NCBI GenBank assembly: GCA_001599935.1
Contig: BCIJ01000011.1
Coordinates: forward strand, 232,573-296,572
Reading direction: 5' to 3'
DNA length: 64,000 nucleotides
Origin: Holtermannia corniformis
Taxonomy: Eukaryota > Basidiomycota > Tremellomycetes > Holtermanniales
This document shows positions 46,678 through 58,300 of the stretch, in pieces; position 1 is the stretch's first letter; each line of letters begins with the position of its first letter. A program made the position numbers and the translations under genes. The notes beneath the pieces were generated by a model that worked only from the letters and a program-made list of their open reading frames with translations, searched no databases and was not told the DNA's origin.

Positions 46678-48210
46678 ATGGCAGGCGGAGGAGGACACCG
46701 TGAGTACATGCAGAGCTCTACGGCCTTCGTCTAGACGTACGTCGAGATAGCGTGTGCTGACCATCCGATCCGTAGAGTCGGTACGGGTGCGTTCAACCTC
46801 GTTTTCATAGGCCAAGCAGCAGCCTGGGTGCTGTCGCGCTGTTGACAGGAGGTAAGAGGCACTAAAGTCTCACAGCTCGATCCCGCCATCGAGCGATGGT
46901 CGCAAATGGTACGTCTTTCCTCAACCCAGATCAAACATGCTAACGCGACCGCACGCAGCGTGAAAACGTCTACAAGAACTTTACCCTCACCCCCCGTGCC
47001 TCGCGCCAAGTCCTCCTCTGGGGCTTCATTGCGCCTGCGCTCGTCGCTGGTCTCGCTCTCGCAACCGACGTGAGTGCTGTTCCTTGCTTACTGTCTGATG
47101 TATCATGGCCGCCGTATGGAGAGCTACCAACCGAGTCAGACAAGCTCGTTGGGCTTTGGTTGACTTTGCATTTGCCTCTCGCGAGATGGCGGCCATCTCA
47201 CTGCCTTCACTCGTCACCACACGGTCTCACTGCTACCGCGTAGTCCACGGGGGGCGGGTTGCATAGCGATGGACGGGATCCGGTGGCATCACCTGAACCC
47301 TCATGCTCGTGTACACGCCTCGTCGACTCGCATCAGCAGATCTGCCAGGCCGCATCCTGACTCGTCACACATCGGATCGTGTCGCCATCAGCCCATAACG
47401 GCTGCTAGCCTCGTTCGATTCTGCGTGTCTTAACACGGTCACCGTCACGGAGCGGTTTATCTTGGAACCGCGCCTCAGGCTAGTAATACTACTAGCTTGG
47501 TGACTGCGAGGACCCGAAGATCGGCTGTACAAGTTCGAGGTAACCAGATGCTCGGCTTTGTCCTGAGCGTGCTGCTTGGTTACGTCAAGGACCGGGCAGT
47601 GATCTGCATTGGTTCTGTAATGTGCGCAACTGCTTCGTTTCGTCCCACACGCGACAAGTTCGACGTTGAGCCTCGTATGACAGTATGCCGAGTCTATCTG
47701 GAGTGAGCGATCCTTCCCTCCGATTACCCATTGTGCCCGGTCTGAGGGCGGACGCAATGTCGCAGCGCCCAAGGTATGAGAGCGTCCCGTCAGGCTTTTT
47801 AATGGTATGATCATACGCGAGACAGCTCGTGTGAACGAGCAAGGCAGCAGCTTCAGTCGTAGCAAGGCAGACAGGCCTACCAGCGCGCGCGGTGCGGCGA
47901 GTCATGATCCCAGCCTAGTTGTCACCGGCAGCAGTCCTGTCTATCCGTTCGTATCGACCGAGCTTTTGCGTCGGCTGATAGACCATCACTATACTCTGCA
48001 GAGTCGTCATCTCTAGGCTTAGCTGTCATTCCAGCTGGGGCACTAGAGACTTTTGATCTGCGCTCCATGTTCGGCTAGCCCTTATGATCAATACAGTCCC
48101 GGCTGACACGTCCGCAGAACAAGCAAGATTGGGCAGGCAAGAAGCAGGGCTCGTCCCTCTCGCGGAAAGCGCCCGTTGCGGCACTGGCCGAGGCTGTCGA
48201 TGAGGAGTAG
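46678..48210 (+). CDS. Complex I accessory subunit, NDUFB4/B15-like
   Basis: Small membrane-arm subunit of NADH:ubiquinone oxidoreductase in the inner mitochondrial membrane. Exons 46678-46699, 46868-46908, 46959-47069 and 48118-48210 sum to 88 codons plus stop. The start MAGGGGH, then LDPAIERWSQMRENVYKNF, one hydrophobic helix (VLLWGFIAPALVAGLALAT) and the charged tail KQDWAGKKQGSS fit fungal B15/NDUFB4-type proteins. The third intron is 1048 nt (47070-48117), more than the rest of the gene and about twenty times the local intron norm. Its acceptor has the usual GGCTGAC branch site. No gene, tRNA or known element is visible inside it. Confidence 0.82.
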
Positions 48211-48302
48211 ACGTATGCAGCCGTGTATCTCTGCCGAACCTAGCGTGTCCATATAGACAGCCACTCTCACACATGGCGATACAACGTCACATGGCAGCCT
48301 TG

Positions 48303-49571
48303 CTATCTGTGATTGACGTTACGAACTCTTGGGCGGGCGACGTCCCATCCACCGCTCCGCCGAGTCTTCCACCTCCACCCGACCCAGAACGCAAGAGGTC
48401 CGCCGACGTTTGCGAGCGCAATGATACACAGCAACGCGCGTGCCGGGAGCGAGAGCGCCAAGACTGGGTGGACCAACTCTTGTACGACCCGCAGAGCAGG
48501 GTCGGACCCCGAGCTCGTTGAAGCAGCGTATGGCGTCGAGCGGGGCAAGAGGGAGACGGCGAGGAAGAGCAGTGAGCTCGTGAGCAGGAAGGAGAATCGC
48601 GGGCCTGCTTCCTACGACGGCGTGAGCTGTGCTCTCGGCTCGGAGAGGGACATACGCGTACGCCCTTGGCTAGCACTGGGAAACCGGCAAACAAGCCGGT
48701 TGCGAGTAGGACTAGACTGAAGACGTGGGCGTCTGACGGCAGTCTTGACGCCAGGACGATGGACGCCGACAGAGCCGATGTGAGGGACAGCGAGGACGAC
48801 AAGCTTGCACCCCGTCAGTAGCATTGCCGTCTCGCGCGAGACATACCTCTTTTCGACCTCGTCTTCATCCACGGGCTTTGCACCGGCACTGAGTCGTCGC
48901 TCGCGCCGTTTCAGAACCCTCAAGCGGCGTAAGCGACGGTCGCGCCCGGTTCGGAAGTCTGCGAGGAGCAGATGGACGAAGAATAGCCCGCCGGCTAACG
49001 GCCAGATCGAGTCGGACGTAGTTGCTTTTGTCAGCGTTGCCAAGATGGGCGAGAGCAGTGAGAGGAGCAGAGGAGGGAGTAGGAGCGGTCGGAGGGGTGT
49101 TGGCGGCGGTAGTAGAGCTTGAGGACGTGGATCAGCACACTGTACTTGTGAGGGGACTACGAGGACGTACAGTAGGGTTCAATGGTTTCTGGCTTGCTAC
49201 CCCATCCCAGACGCCAGACTGCCCAGCCGAGACCGCCAGCGATCAAGCAGACCCAGCAGATATCGACGGGTTGGACCCAGCCATGCAGCAATGCTCTGAA
49301 GACGGCAACGAGGAGAGCGACAACGATGACATGCTGCGTGATGGGCAGGGCTGCGCGGAGCAGAGATGACAGCTTGGGGCGTGGTTTGGACGCTGCGATG
49401 GTGATGACATGAGCTTGATCAAGCACAACACGGCGACGCACGCAGAGCTCGAACAGAGGAGAGAAACGAGTCATCGACATGATTATCAGGGTATGGCTGT
49501 ACTCTCCAGAGCACCTTTTCCCATGCTAACGCGTTCTTGTCACTGGTAGACGCAGCTGATGGATCGGACAT
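48303..49571 (-). CDS. GPI2: GPI-GlcNAc transferase subunit GPI2 (PIG-C)
   Basis: Multispan endoplasmic-reticulum subunit of the complex that transfers GlcNAc to phosphatidylinositol, the first step in GPI-anchor synthesis. The start at 49571 gives MSDPSAASTSDKNALAWEKV followed by LWRVQPYPDNHVDDSFLSSVR, the PIG-C N-terminal signature (QPYPDN-VD). Hydrophobic helices follow (TQHVIVVALLVAVFRALLHG, then ICWVCLIAGGLGWAVW). The C-terminal core is LSLTSALSASIVLASRLPSDAHVFSLV, also typical of PIG-C. After a Thr/Ser-rich segment, the final helix PARALLCIIALANVGGPLAFW ends near the stop at 48303. Four or more short introns were removed. Neighbouring genes are the NDUFB4-like gene, which is convergent with it, and LLPH, which lies upstream on the same strand. 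Confidence 0.88.
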
Positions 49572-49889
49572 CCTCACGACATTGTGGATGGTGGTCGTTG
49601 CAAACGTAGAGTTGACGAGGGAATGATGCAGACTTTGACTTGGCCTCGATTCCACAACGCAGCACATGTACCTCGAGCTCGCACCGCGTTCACAAGTCAA
49701 ACCAGCTTGGACATCGTAACAGCACTTGGCGACGACGTGCGCCCAAGACACTTGGTGTGATGTAGGCCGTATGCGATCGCCATACGACTCCCAGCCAGTC
49801 CAGCCAACGCAATCCTTCACACGATCCAAGAGTCTAGCCAATGCAGAACAGATGATGATGCTACAACATGCCCTCGACGGTCTCCACGC
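49572..49889. other. Intergenic, GPI2 promoter region
   Basis: About 320 bases between the GPI2 start and the stop of the LLPH-like gene, both on the minus strand. It should hold the GPI2 promoter. No further gene, repeat or structured RNA is visible. Confidence 0.5.
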
Positions 49890-50484
49890 CTAGCGTCTCC
49901 GGCTCGGCCGCCCAGCCTTGCGCTTGGCCGCAGCACCGCCCTGTCGGTTCAAGCCCTTGCTCTTCGGTCGGATCGGCAACCCCTTGGATTCACGCCATTG
50001 CTCGCGGCGGGTCTCGCGCGATCCAGAGGTTGAAATCTTCTTGGCGGGCGCTGTGGTTGATGGCGTCGTTGCGGGTGGGGTCCAGAGCCATGCGTTTGCA
50101 GAGCAACAGTGTGAGACAAAGTCACGGAAGGTAGGAATTTGATGCGAGTGGGTCAACAGAGCAAGTTGAGCATACGAGTGATAGTTGGGATGTTATAGGA
50201 TCGAAGAGCGGGTCAAAGATGCCAGTGATCAGCAGTTTGACCACGATCTAGCCATCCGACGCACCAGGCTCGGCATCACCGTCAACAGCCATACCACCCT
50301 CGTCCTTATCTTCAACATCCTCCACACCCTCCTCCGTCTCCGCCTTGTCCTCGTCACCCGTCTTGCCGGTCAACCTCGCGTTCAACCGCGCTACACGCTC
50401 AGCATCCGCAACGGCATAGTGCGAGTCGGTCCGCTTCTTGCGCCTCGCAGCGACCTTTGACTTTGCACGTAGAGACTTTGCCAT
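49890..50484 (-). CDS. LLPH/DUF2423-type nucleolar protein
   Basis: Small, very basic protein of 126 residues from two exons (50265-50484 and 49890-50050; total 381 nt in frame). The start MAKSLRAKSKVAARRKKR is the hallmark of the DUF2423 (LLPH) family. Its fungal members sit on pre-60S particles. The second block AVADAERVARLNARL also fits. An acidic linker (DEDKAETEEGVEDVEDKDEG) leads to a basic end with KKISTSGSRETRREQWRESK and a Lys/Arg-rich tail (GRPSRRR). The intron is 214 nt (50051-50264), longer than average. Start 50484 is the only possible ATG for the hallmark. Regulation is not visible. Confidence 0.86.
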
Positions 50485-50685
50485 GCTGAGAGGTGCAGGA
50501 AAAGGACTCGAGGCAGCAACGACGATGAAATCTTGGTGGTGGCAAATCAGCAGCGTCACGTGATGCGCCGATTAACTGGTGGCATGGTACAAAAACCGAC
50601 AACGACGGCCCCGAAGCCTGCGCACGGCGTTGCTGAACCCCGCGCAGGGGGCTCCTGCTCGTCTACCGACTCTACACGCGAGGCA

Positions 50686-51800
50686 CTATACGTCAACGTA
50701 TAGCAAGATGGGCTCGCCGACACCCTCAATCTCGGGAATCACACACTACAGCGTGGTCAGCACGCGCCTGCTTTCGCGGGATACGCAGAAGGACCTTTAG
50801 ATCAAAGGCTTTTGCTAGCACAATCTTGAAGATCTTTTGCACGTTGATGGAATGGGATGTTGAGCAGAAGATCTGGGTGCGCGTCAGCGTCAACTCGGCT
50901 GCCTGGCTTAAAACGTGGACATACGAGGGGAGCGTGCATGGCCTTGGAGAACCGCTTGGCCTGCAAACAGAGACGTATCAGTCCAGAGATGCAAAACCGC
51001 CCCACATTACGACGCACCTGCTTTGTAATCTCCTCTTGTTCATCCCGCGGAAACGTCGCAAACGTATCATACTTTGTGCCGATCAGCACCGGGATCGCCG
51101 TCTGTATAGCATCAGTACATGGTATCCACGCACAGAGCGGCAGCAACATACCTTGTTGAACCCCCGTGCCTGCCGGTACCACTCCTTGACGCTGTTCAGA
51201 GTCGACTTGCGTGTCAAGTCAAACATGAACAGGATAGCAACGGCATCGTTTGATACCAGCGGCAGCATGGATACGAATTCTCGTTGGCCTAGCGCAGCCA
51301 TCAGCCACGCTCTGAGGAGATTCACTTTGTGCACCGACCTCCAAGGTCCCATATCTGCCGCAAGTCAGTCAACGTCGTTGGACAAATGGCGCGTCGCAAC
51401 GCACCGAGAATGTAATTTCTGTATTCCGGATCGAGATTGTCTTCTCCATGAAATTCACGCCCAGCGTTTGAATGTAATCCTCACTGCGGCCGACGTCAGC
51501 CATCCACGCCGAGTGGCCTCGACGAGGTGCTCGAGCAATGCCGACGGTCAATTGCACTCACTCAAAGCTTCCCTCGACGTATTTCACCATGAGACTCGTC
51601 TTGCCAATCTGCGAGTCGCCCACCATGCCGACTTTCAAAACGACGCTAACGGCGGTGTCAGCGTCCACTTTGTCTGCGATCGTCTCGAGTCATCGGCAGC
51701 ACTAGCCGAGTCCATGACGGTCAACAGATACATACCTGTTCTTCTCGCCGTCTCCACCCGAGATCCCACTCCCCGAGCTCGAATAGCCCTGCTCGGCCAT
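50686..51800 (-). CDS. spg1/TEM1: Spg1/Tem1 small GTPase (septation or mitotic-exit network)
   Basis: Ras-like GTPase that signals the onset of septation or mitotic exit at the spindle pole body. The joined exons give ATG 51800 ([20 protein letters not shown]), then G1 [18 protein letters not shown], the family-specific switch [17 protein letters not shown], and G3 [13 protein letters not shown] in which GGQ is intact. G4 is GTKYD and G5 is [13 protein letters not shown]. The C-terminus is [17 protein letters not shown], with no CAAX box, as in Spg1. Every GTP-binding residue is present. The gene has eight introns; one donor uses GTCGGT inside the G3 motif. Because the group has a distinctive switch and tail, the assignment is firm. 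Yeast TEM1 and fission-yeast spg1 name the same function, so either symbol applies. Confidence 0.93.
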
Positions 51801-52322
51801 GGTGGATGTTGAGAATAGGGTTGTGGGAGGATGGTGCGCGTTTCGAGATGAGCGTCGCGAGCAGCTACTCTACGCCCTCAGAGGGCCGTCTGGTCGCTTC
51901 AGCCCACGTCGGCGTGCACGAGCTGCAGAAGGGGCAGGAAGGTAAAGGAGTGTCGAGTCGGTGCCTTGTTGATGGTGAGCAGTGACCTGCCCAGTACTGC
52001 TGTCGAGCGTCGCGAGCTGCTCTGGTCCGATCTCGCGTCGTTCGCCTGGCCTCTTGGACCTCTCTGCCGCGTCGAGGTCTGTCGTCCGAGCAGGCAGTGT
52101 GCGTCTCAACTCATCCAACCACGTCTTGTCCCTCAACTCTGATGCACAGACCAACAAAATCAACGCGGGGGAAATACCGCGACGCGACGTGCCATGCTAT
52201 GCTATCGTATACCCTACTGTGCTGCATGATGGCTTCTCTAGCCTCGCCTCTTGGTTGCCCGCTCGCGCTGCTTCGAGTCGCTGTGGACGAGTCAGTTCGA
52301 GCGCGCAACTCCTACGCGCAAC
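51801..52322. other. Intergenic between UTP20 3' end and Spg1/Tem1 start
   Basis: About 520 bases. It holds the promoter of the Spg1/Tem1 gene and the 3' flank of UTP20. A minus-strand open frame of about 97 codons (51870-52163) has no recognisable feature and starts in the expected 5' leader, so it is not called. Confidence 0.5.
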
Positions 52323-55300
52323 TCACGCAAACGACTTGATCTTGCGCTTCTTGTTCTCCTTCTTCATCTCGCCACGATGCTGCTTGTGCTTGGCCCAAGC
52401 CTGCGGATCGGATGTGGCCTACGTATCGTGTCAGACGTAGTCAGAGCTTGCGCTCGAGCTCGACTCACCAGTACTTGACCCTTGTACCGCCGCTCGCCAC
52501 GCTTCGCCACAACCTTCTTCCGCAGCCCTTCCCAGATCTTGGAGAACTCGGTCGTGCCGACCTTGGTCTGCACGAACTCGCGAACCTCGGTCGCGAGCTG
52601 ACGGAGCTCGTCTAAAGTTCTGTCAATACGTGCGTCTGAGCGAGAGGAGATGGCGCACCCAAATCAGAGTCACCCTCCTTGGCCGCCATATCTCCCTCAT
52701 CGTCGAGGATACGGTAGATGGGACTGAGGATGTGGACCAAGAACTGATTGACCGTGTTCACTTCGAGGTGCTCGACCATGCCGGCAAAGAAGCGCAGAAT
52801 AGCAAGCAAAGGTGGTGTCCATCGAATCTGTATTGCATCAGCAGGGTGCACGCTTGATCATCAAGGAACCCACATAGTTTGAGATTTGGGCGTGACTGGC
52901 CGGTCGCTGGATGACAATGTTGCGAGCGATAAAGGACAAGCGAGACATGAGCCAGGGTAGAGCCTTGGTAGCGGCGATTTCGGTGGGCTCCGTGACGTCC
53001 TCATCCTCCGCTTCAACGACATCCGCTCCAACCTCGTCGGTCTCGACGCCAACCAGCTGGGCATCTCCGTCAGCTCTTATCAAGTTGTTACTCTCGCAGC
53101 CACTCACCGCCCACGACTTGCCCATGTACCACAGCAGCTTCACAACCTGACCAGCCAGTTTATCTGACACGACAAGCCGTTCGCCCTCGGCGCCCTTGGC
53201 TCCTTGCAGGATGATGCAGCTCTTGCGTGCAATGTCCATCTGACCGTCTGAACACAGTACAGACGCTTTGCCCGTAGTTGCCTTGGGACTAGGCTTAGCC
53301 ACAGGTTGAGCCGCAAAGAGGTTGCCGATGACACGAGCTGCGGCGAGTCGAACCCACTCGTGCGGGAATAGCAAGTTGGGTGTGACGAGAGACCACTGCA
53401 GATCATCACCGAGCGATGGCTGCTGCGTCAATGTCTTGCCGAGCGCCGTCAATGCCTGATACGGCAGTGCATGGTCGAGCTGCACTTGAGCAAACGGCGA
53501 ATCGTCTTCCGAGCTCTCGGCTTCTGCCAATGCCGCCGCGCTATCCCGCAGCACGCTGAGAATGTCGGGCAGAGCAGCATCGACCAGACCTTCTGTGTCT
53601 TCGGCGTCAATGTCCAACAAGAGGCTGTAGACAGTGATGGCTGCACGTGCCAGTGCCGCATCGTCTGTTCGCTTGCCAACCCAGCTGCGCAAGACCAGCA
53701 GTGTCTGGGCTTGTTGCTCCTCGTCCATGCGTTGGTACAGGAGCTTGAGCAGCTCGCCAGCCATCTCGCGGCACTTTTCAGCGTCGTCGTTGGCCATGGT
53801 GACCACGAGAGCAACAAAGAACAGGTTGGAGTACTCGTGGATGAGCTCGTCGGAGAACTTGGCGAAGACGGCTGAAAGCAGTTCCATGACCGAAATCCGG
53901 CCGCTCTCGTATACGTAGTCGAGGTTGCGTGCCAGGAAGGTCATTTGCGTCCTGAGCCGCCCTTTACCTTGGGGGTAGTCGAGCAAGAACTGCATGAGCA
54001 CGACGCGGCACAGCTCTTGCGCAGACGACGATTGGCTTGTCACCATGATGGATGAGATTCGCTCCATCAAGTCGTAGATTTCTGGCACGACGAAGCGACG
54101 GGCGACGATAGAGCGCAGAAGAGTGAAGATGGCCGCTTGGCGCGTGTGGTCCTCCAGATCGGGACTGATGACCCCGAGCAGGTAGGTCAACTGCTTCTCC
54201 TTGATCTCGGTCGACTTGGAGTCGCGGATAATGACCGCCAACGTCTTGATTGCAGTCTGCGAGACTTCAGCCTCGGTCGTGCCGCCGTTGTTCTTGATGA
54301 TGTTGAAGATTTGCTTGACAACAATGTCCATCGACTGTTCGACCTGCGGTACGGGGCACTTGACCATGGCAGCGGCAGCCTTGAGACCGAGGTTGAGAAC
54401 CTGTGCATTGGCCGAGTAGAGTGTGTTGCCGATGACTGGCAGCATTGGGCCTAGGCGAGCGAGAATGTCGACGTCTGCAAAGTCGAAGCGGCCGCGGCGG
54501 AACGCCGTCACGAAGAGGTCAAGACCGAACGCGACGAACTTGTAGGCGTTCTTGACATAGAGGTCCTCCTCGCGAGCTTCGTCGCGCTTCATCTGGACTT
54601 TGAAGTCACGAGCAGCCTGGGACTCGGCTGGCCCTTTGCGCTTTGGCTGCAGGAACTGCGAGTTGGCACTGATGAGGGTGTGGCACAGCGACAACAGTTC
54701 GGCGGGGCCAAGCAAAGGGTTCGAATTCAGCCCGAGAGCGATGCGACGCAAGGCTTCATCGACCTGGCCCATTGGCTTGACCGCTTGCGAGACTTGCATA
54801 ATGTCTCGTAGAGGCAACAGCACTTGGCTGATCTTGGCTGGTGATACCAAACGCGCAACCAACTGGAACGAGTCGTAACCACGCGAGCTTGCTCCACGGA
54901 CTTCGCGCATCTTGGTCTTGAATCCGTCTGTTGCAACGTCCTTGCCGGATTGGCCCCAAACGACTTCGGCAGACACATGGACAATGTCCGCAATAGCATC
55001 GTCAAGGTTCAAGAACTCCTGTGGCGCTTCAGTCGTGACATGTACCAAGATGTGGTGTGTGACGACGGCGAGAACTTGAAGCTGAGGGCCACGCTGCAAA
55101 GCTGCGCGCATTTCCTTGATGACATGCGCCAGCCAGCCAGGTCCAAGTGTGCGAGCGATCTTGCACATAGTGTCGCGGGCCAAGTCACGAGTGTCTTGAT
55201 CTTTGCTGCGGAGAATCTGGCTCAACGTCGTGAGGACGCGCGACACTTCTGTAAAGCTCGTTTCCTCGGGCAAGGCCTGTGCGACCTTGACAACACCGAA

Positions 55301-58300
55301 AGCGACTGGGATGCGGATGGAATCTTCCGTTTCATCCTTGGTTTGAATGAAAGCGTTGAGCAGTGGCAATAGTCGGTTCACGACGGCGTCGGCGATCCGC
55401 GCGTTCTGCTGCACGTCGACGACGGCGACCTGTGCGTCCACGTCTTCTGCCTCGTCGTCCTGTCCCTCGGCAGCCTCGATAACGTCGTCCGCAGCAGGTA
55501 CTGGCACAGCCGACTCCATCGAGAAGTGAAAGTTGTCGAGGATGGCCGACACCGTACGGATGAGGAACTTCTGCCCCACGGCCTTCACCTTGCCAACCTT
55601 GAGATAGTGGTGCAGCAAGCCGTTGTATCGTGACCACTTCAATTGGCCAGCTATGCGACCAACAGCGATGATGGACTCATTGATGAGATGATGGTCTGAA
55701 ACTTCTGACGCGCCAGTGATGAAGTGACCAACGAGGGGCAGGAAGACGGTCGCAAGGGTTGTCTCCCGGATCTGACCATCTGCGCAAGTGTCGATGAGCC
55801 GGCGAAGGGCTCTGGCGCGCCGATGAACCTGAATGTGGTGGATATTGGAGAAAAAGTTAGCCTCGTCGTCTCCAGCAGCCAAGAGCGGCTTCATCTCCGC
55901 AAGCAGCGGCATGAAGTCACACTTAGCGACGGCAGCTGCTAGCACGGAGAGAACCTCGGTCCGGACCAGCTCGAGCTTTGATCGCAAACAGTTGCGGAGA
56001 CCGGGGAAGATGAGGCTGACAAAGAGGTTTTGATGCTCCTCGTCTGGGTTTGCGGCCAAGACGTCCACGTATCGACGAAGGGCAAATGAAGCATTTGAGC
56101 GGATTGACAGCTCCTCGGGGTCCTGGATGAAGAAGAGCATGTTGTGAAGAAGTGGTACCCAGTCTCGTGCTGAAAGACTTGAGTAGACCTCCTCATTGAG
56201 TTTGGCAAAGGCCGCGAGACGGCGATCGAAGTCGGGCTCCTCGAGACGGCGCTTCGAGTAGGCATTTATGTCTGCAACAAGCTCTGTCGTGACGGCAAAG
56301 GCTGGGTCAACGTCGGAGAACTTGACGAGCAGGGTTGCCAGAGCTTCGCGTGCCGGGCGTGCGTACATTGATTGGAAGAGCGAGGAGATGAGGTTGAGGT
56401 TGCGCTGGAAGAACTTGCTCGAAGGGTCGGCAAACTCCTCGACCAGAGGTAGCAGACTGCGGAAAGTGATGAGGATGTCAATCTTGACCTTTTCGGGCAC
56501 TTGGCGACCCGGCTTGCGCAGCATTGGCGCCATGAGGTCGACCAGACGGGCGGCTTGAGAGCCGTCTTCGACATATGCAGAGAGCTGCGAAAGTATGGCA
56601 ATCTGCCGGCGGATAAGGTTGTCGCGCCCGGCGCTGGCGTTTTGTGTGCTCTCAACTAGTCCAGTGAGGTTGATGAGCAGAGATGTGACGTAAGGTTTGA
56701 TCAGTCTGGCTTGCGTCTGGCCGTCGGCCGGCTCGTGAGCGGCATACGAGAAGATGCGCTCGACGACGTCGAAGATCCGCGAGATGACGGGTGCCTTGAC
56801 CTTTGGCGCGACAAGAACAGCGTAGAGCTGGGGCAGCACGTCGTTGCTGTAGTCGACCAAGAACGAGACGTACTCCGGCCGCATGGCCCAAGCTGCAAAC
56901 AGCTCGAGCAGGCCGGAAGGCGACTGTGTGTTCTCCTTGTCGAGCGCTGGCAAGCGCGGAGCGATGATCGACGAGAATATGACAGGCAGGTAGGGCGTGA
57001 AGTCGAATGTGACAGGCTGCTTGAAAAACTCGGCGATTCGTTTGAGGCCGAATCCTCGAACGGCGCGGGAGGGCACGGCGATGCGGCCCTCGTCAACCTC
57101 GGCGTCTTCGTCGTGTTCAACGGCCTGCGAGCCGAGCTGTACCTGAGCGCGATGGACCAGCTCAATGACCGTACCAAGCAGTCGCGGCCAGTAGTCGACC
57201 GTTTGAGGCCCCATGTGCTTCAAGACGTCGCCGAGCATGACGAGGAAACCGACCTGCTGCTTGCCCGGCGGAACCGCTTCCGAGTCGGACAAGACGAACG
57301 ACGCGTTTGTCGATGATGTCGGCGCGGCACTCAAGAGGCTTTCGAAAGGCTCGAGCATGAGGTCGATGAGCGTGCGGAGTTCTTCGGGAGCAACGCCAGC
57401 CAAAGCCGCCAGAGCCGCTTGTTTGCGCGCGGCAGGTCCCTGGTGCGAACTCGTACGGCCCTTGCGCGACGTCATGACGCCGTACAGAATCCGGATCGCG
57501 ACGGGGAGAACCTCGGTACGGTGTTGAGGATCGACGACTTCGCTGTTGAGGCCGAGTGAGAACTTTGAGAGTTCATCGCGGAATCGAGATTCCTCGAGCA
57601 TGCCCTGGAAGTGTTCCTTGTAGGGCGCGAGCAGAGGCGATTTGTACGTGTACAAGCACTCGAGCGCGAGCGACTGGATCTTGCCCTCGCCCTTGGCCAG
57701 TAGATTGAGCCAGAGCGCATGCAGCTCGGTCGTGCGGAAAGCTGCTTTGGGGTTGACAAACTTTGCAAACAATTCCAAGTAGCTGGCGACCTTTTCCTGT
57801 ACGAGGCGGACCGATAGTTTTTGTGCCGGGGCATCATCGTCGGCTGAGATGGCGTCGGAATTGACGAATTGCAGGAAGAGCGGCACGATGTCACGCGTAT
57901 GCTTCTCTGCGATTGCCGGGATGGCGCGGAGGACACCAACGAGCTGACTCTCGTAGTTGAACACGTCGAGGCGATCGGATGTGACTTGGGCCTTGGGTCG
58001 TGTTAGCAGTGCCGCCAAGAGGGCGGCGCATACTCACCGTAACATCGTGCTCGTCTTGACTGGCATCACCGATCGCTCCCAGCCACCTGCCAATCTCCTT
58101 CTGTACTCTGCCTAGGTTCGGGCAGCTGAACTCCTTTTCCTTGTCGCCTTCGACCTCGTCTGCCTCCTTGACAGCCTTTGCCCAATCCGGCGCCGGAACG
58201 ACAGCAAGTCGGACCGTATCGCCCTTTGCAGCCTTTTCTAGCTCGCGCCACGTCTTGTCCCACACTTGACCGGGATATCGGTCTGCAACGGCGGCAAGCG

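Noticed and set aside
47500..47545. Possible tRNA-like B box (GTTCGAGGT) in the long intron
   Set aside because: No pairing acceptor or anticodon arms could be drawn around it.
47365..47905. Minus-strand open frames inside the long NDUFB4-like intron
   Set aside because: Arg/Ser-rich frames with no domain or splice pattern. They could be chance frames, so no nested gene is called.
49022..49369. Plus-strand open frame opposite GPI2
   Set aside because: Antisense to GPI2 exons whose PIG-C pattern is clear.
50826..51812. Plus-strand open frame of 328 codons
   Set aside because: Runs antisense to all exons and introns of the Spg1/Tem1 gene, whose GTPase motifs are certain.
51870..52163. Minus-strand open frame upstream of Spg1/Tem1
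   Set aside because: No similarity to any family I know and no coding bias; lies in the expected 5' leader.
55332..55637. Minus-strand open frame within UTP20, out of phase
   Set aside because: Overlaps the UTP20 reading frame; Arg/Gly-rich composition is typical of a frame-shifted shadow.
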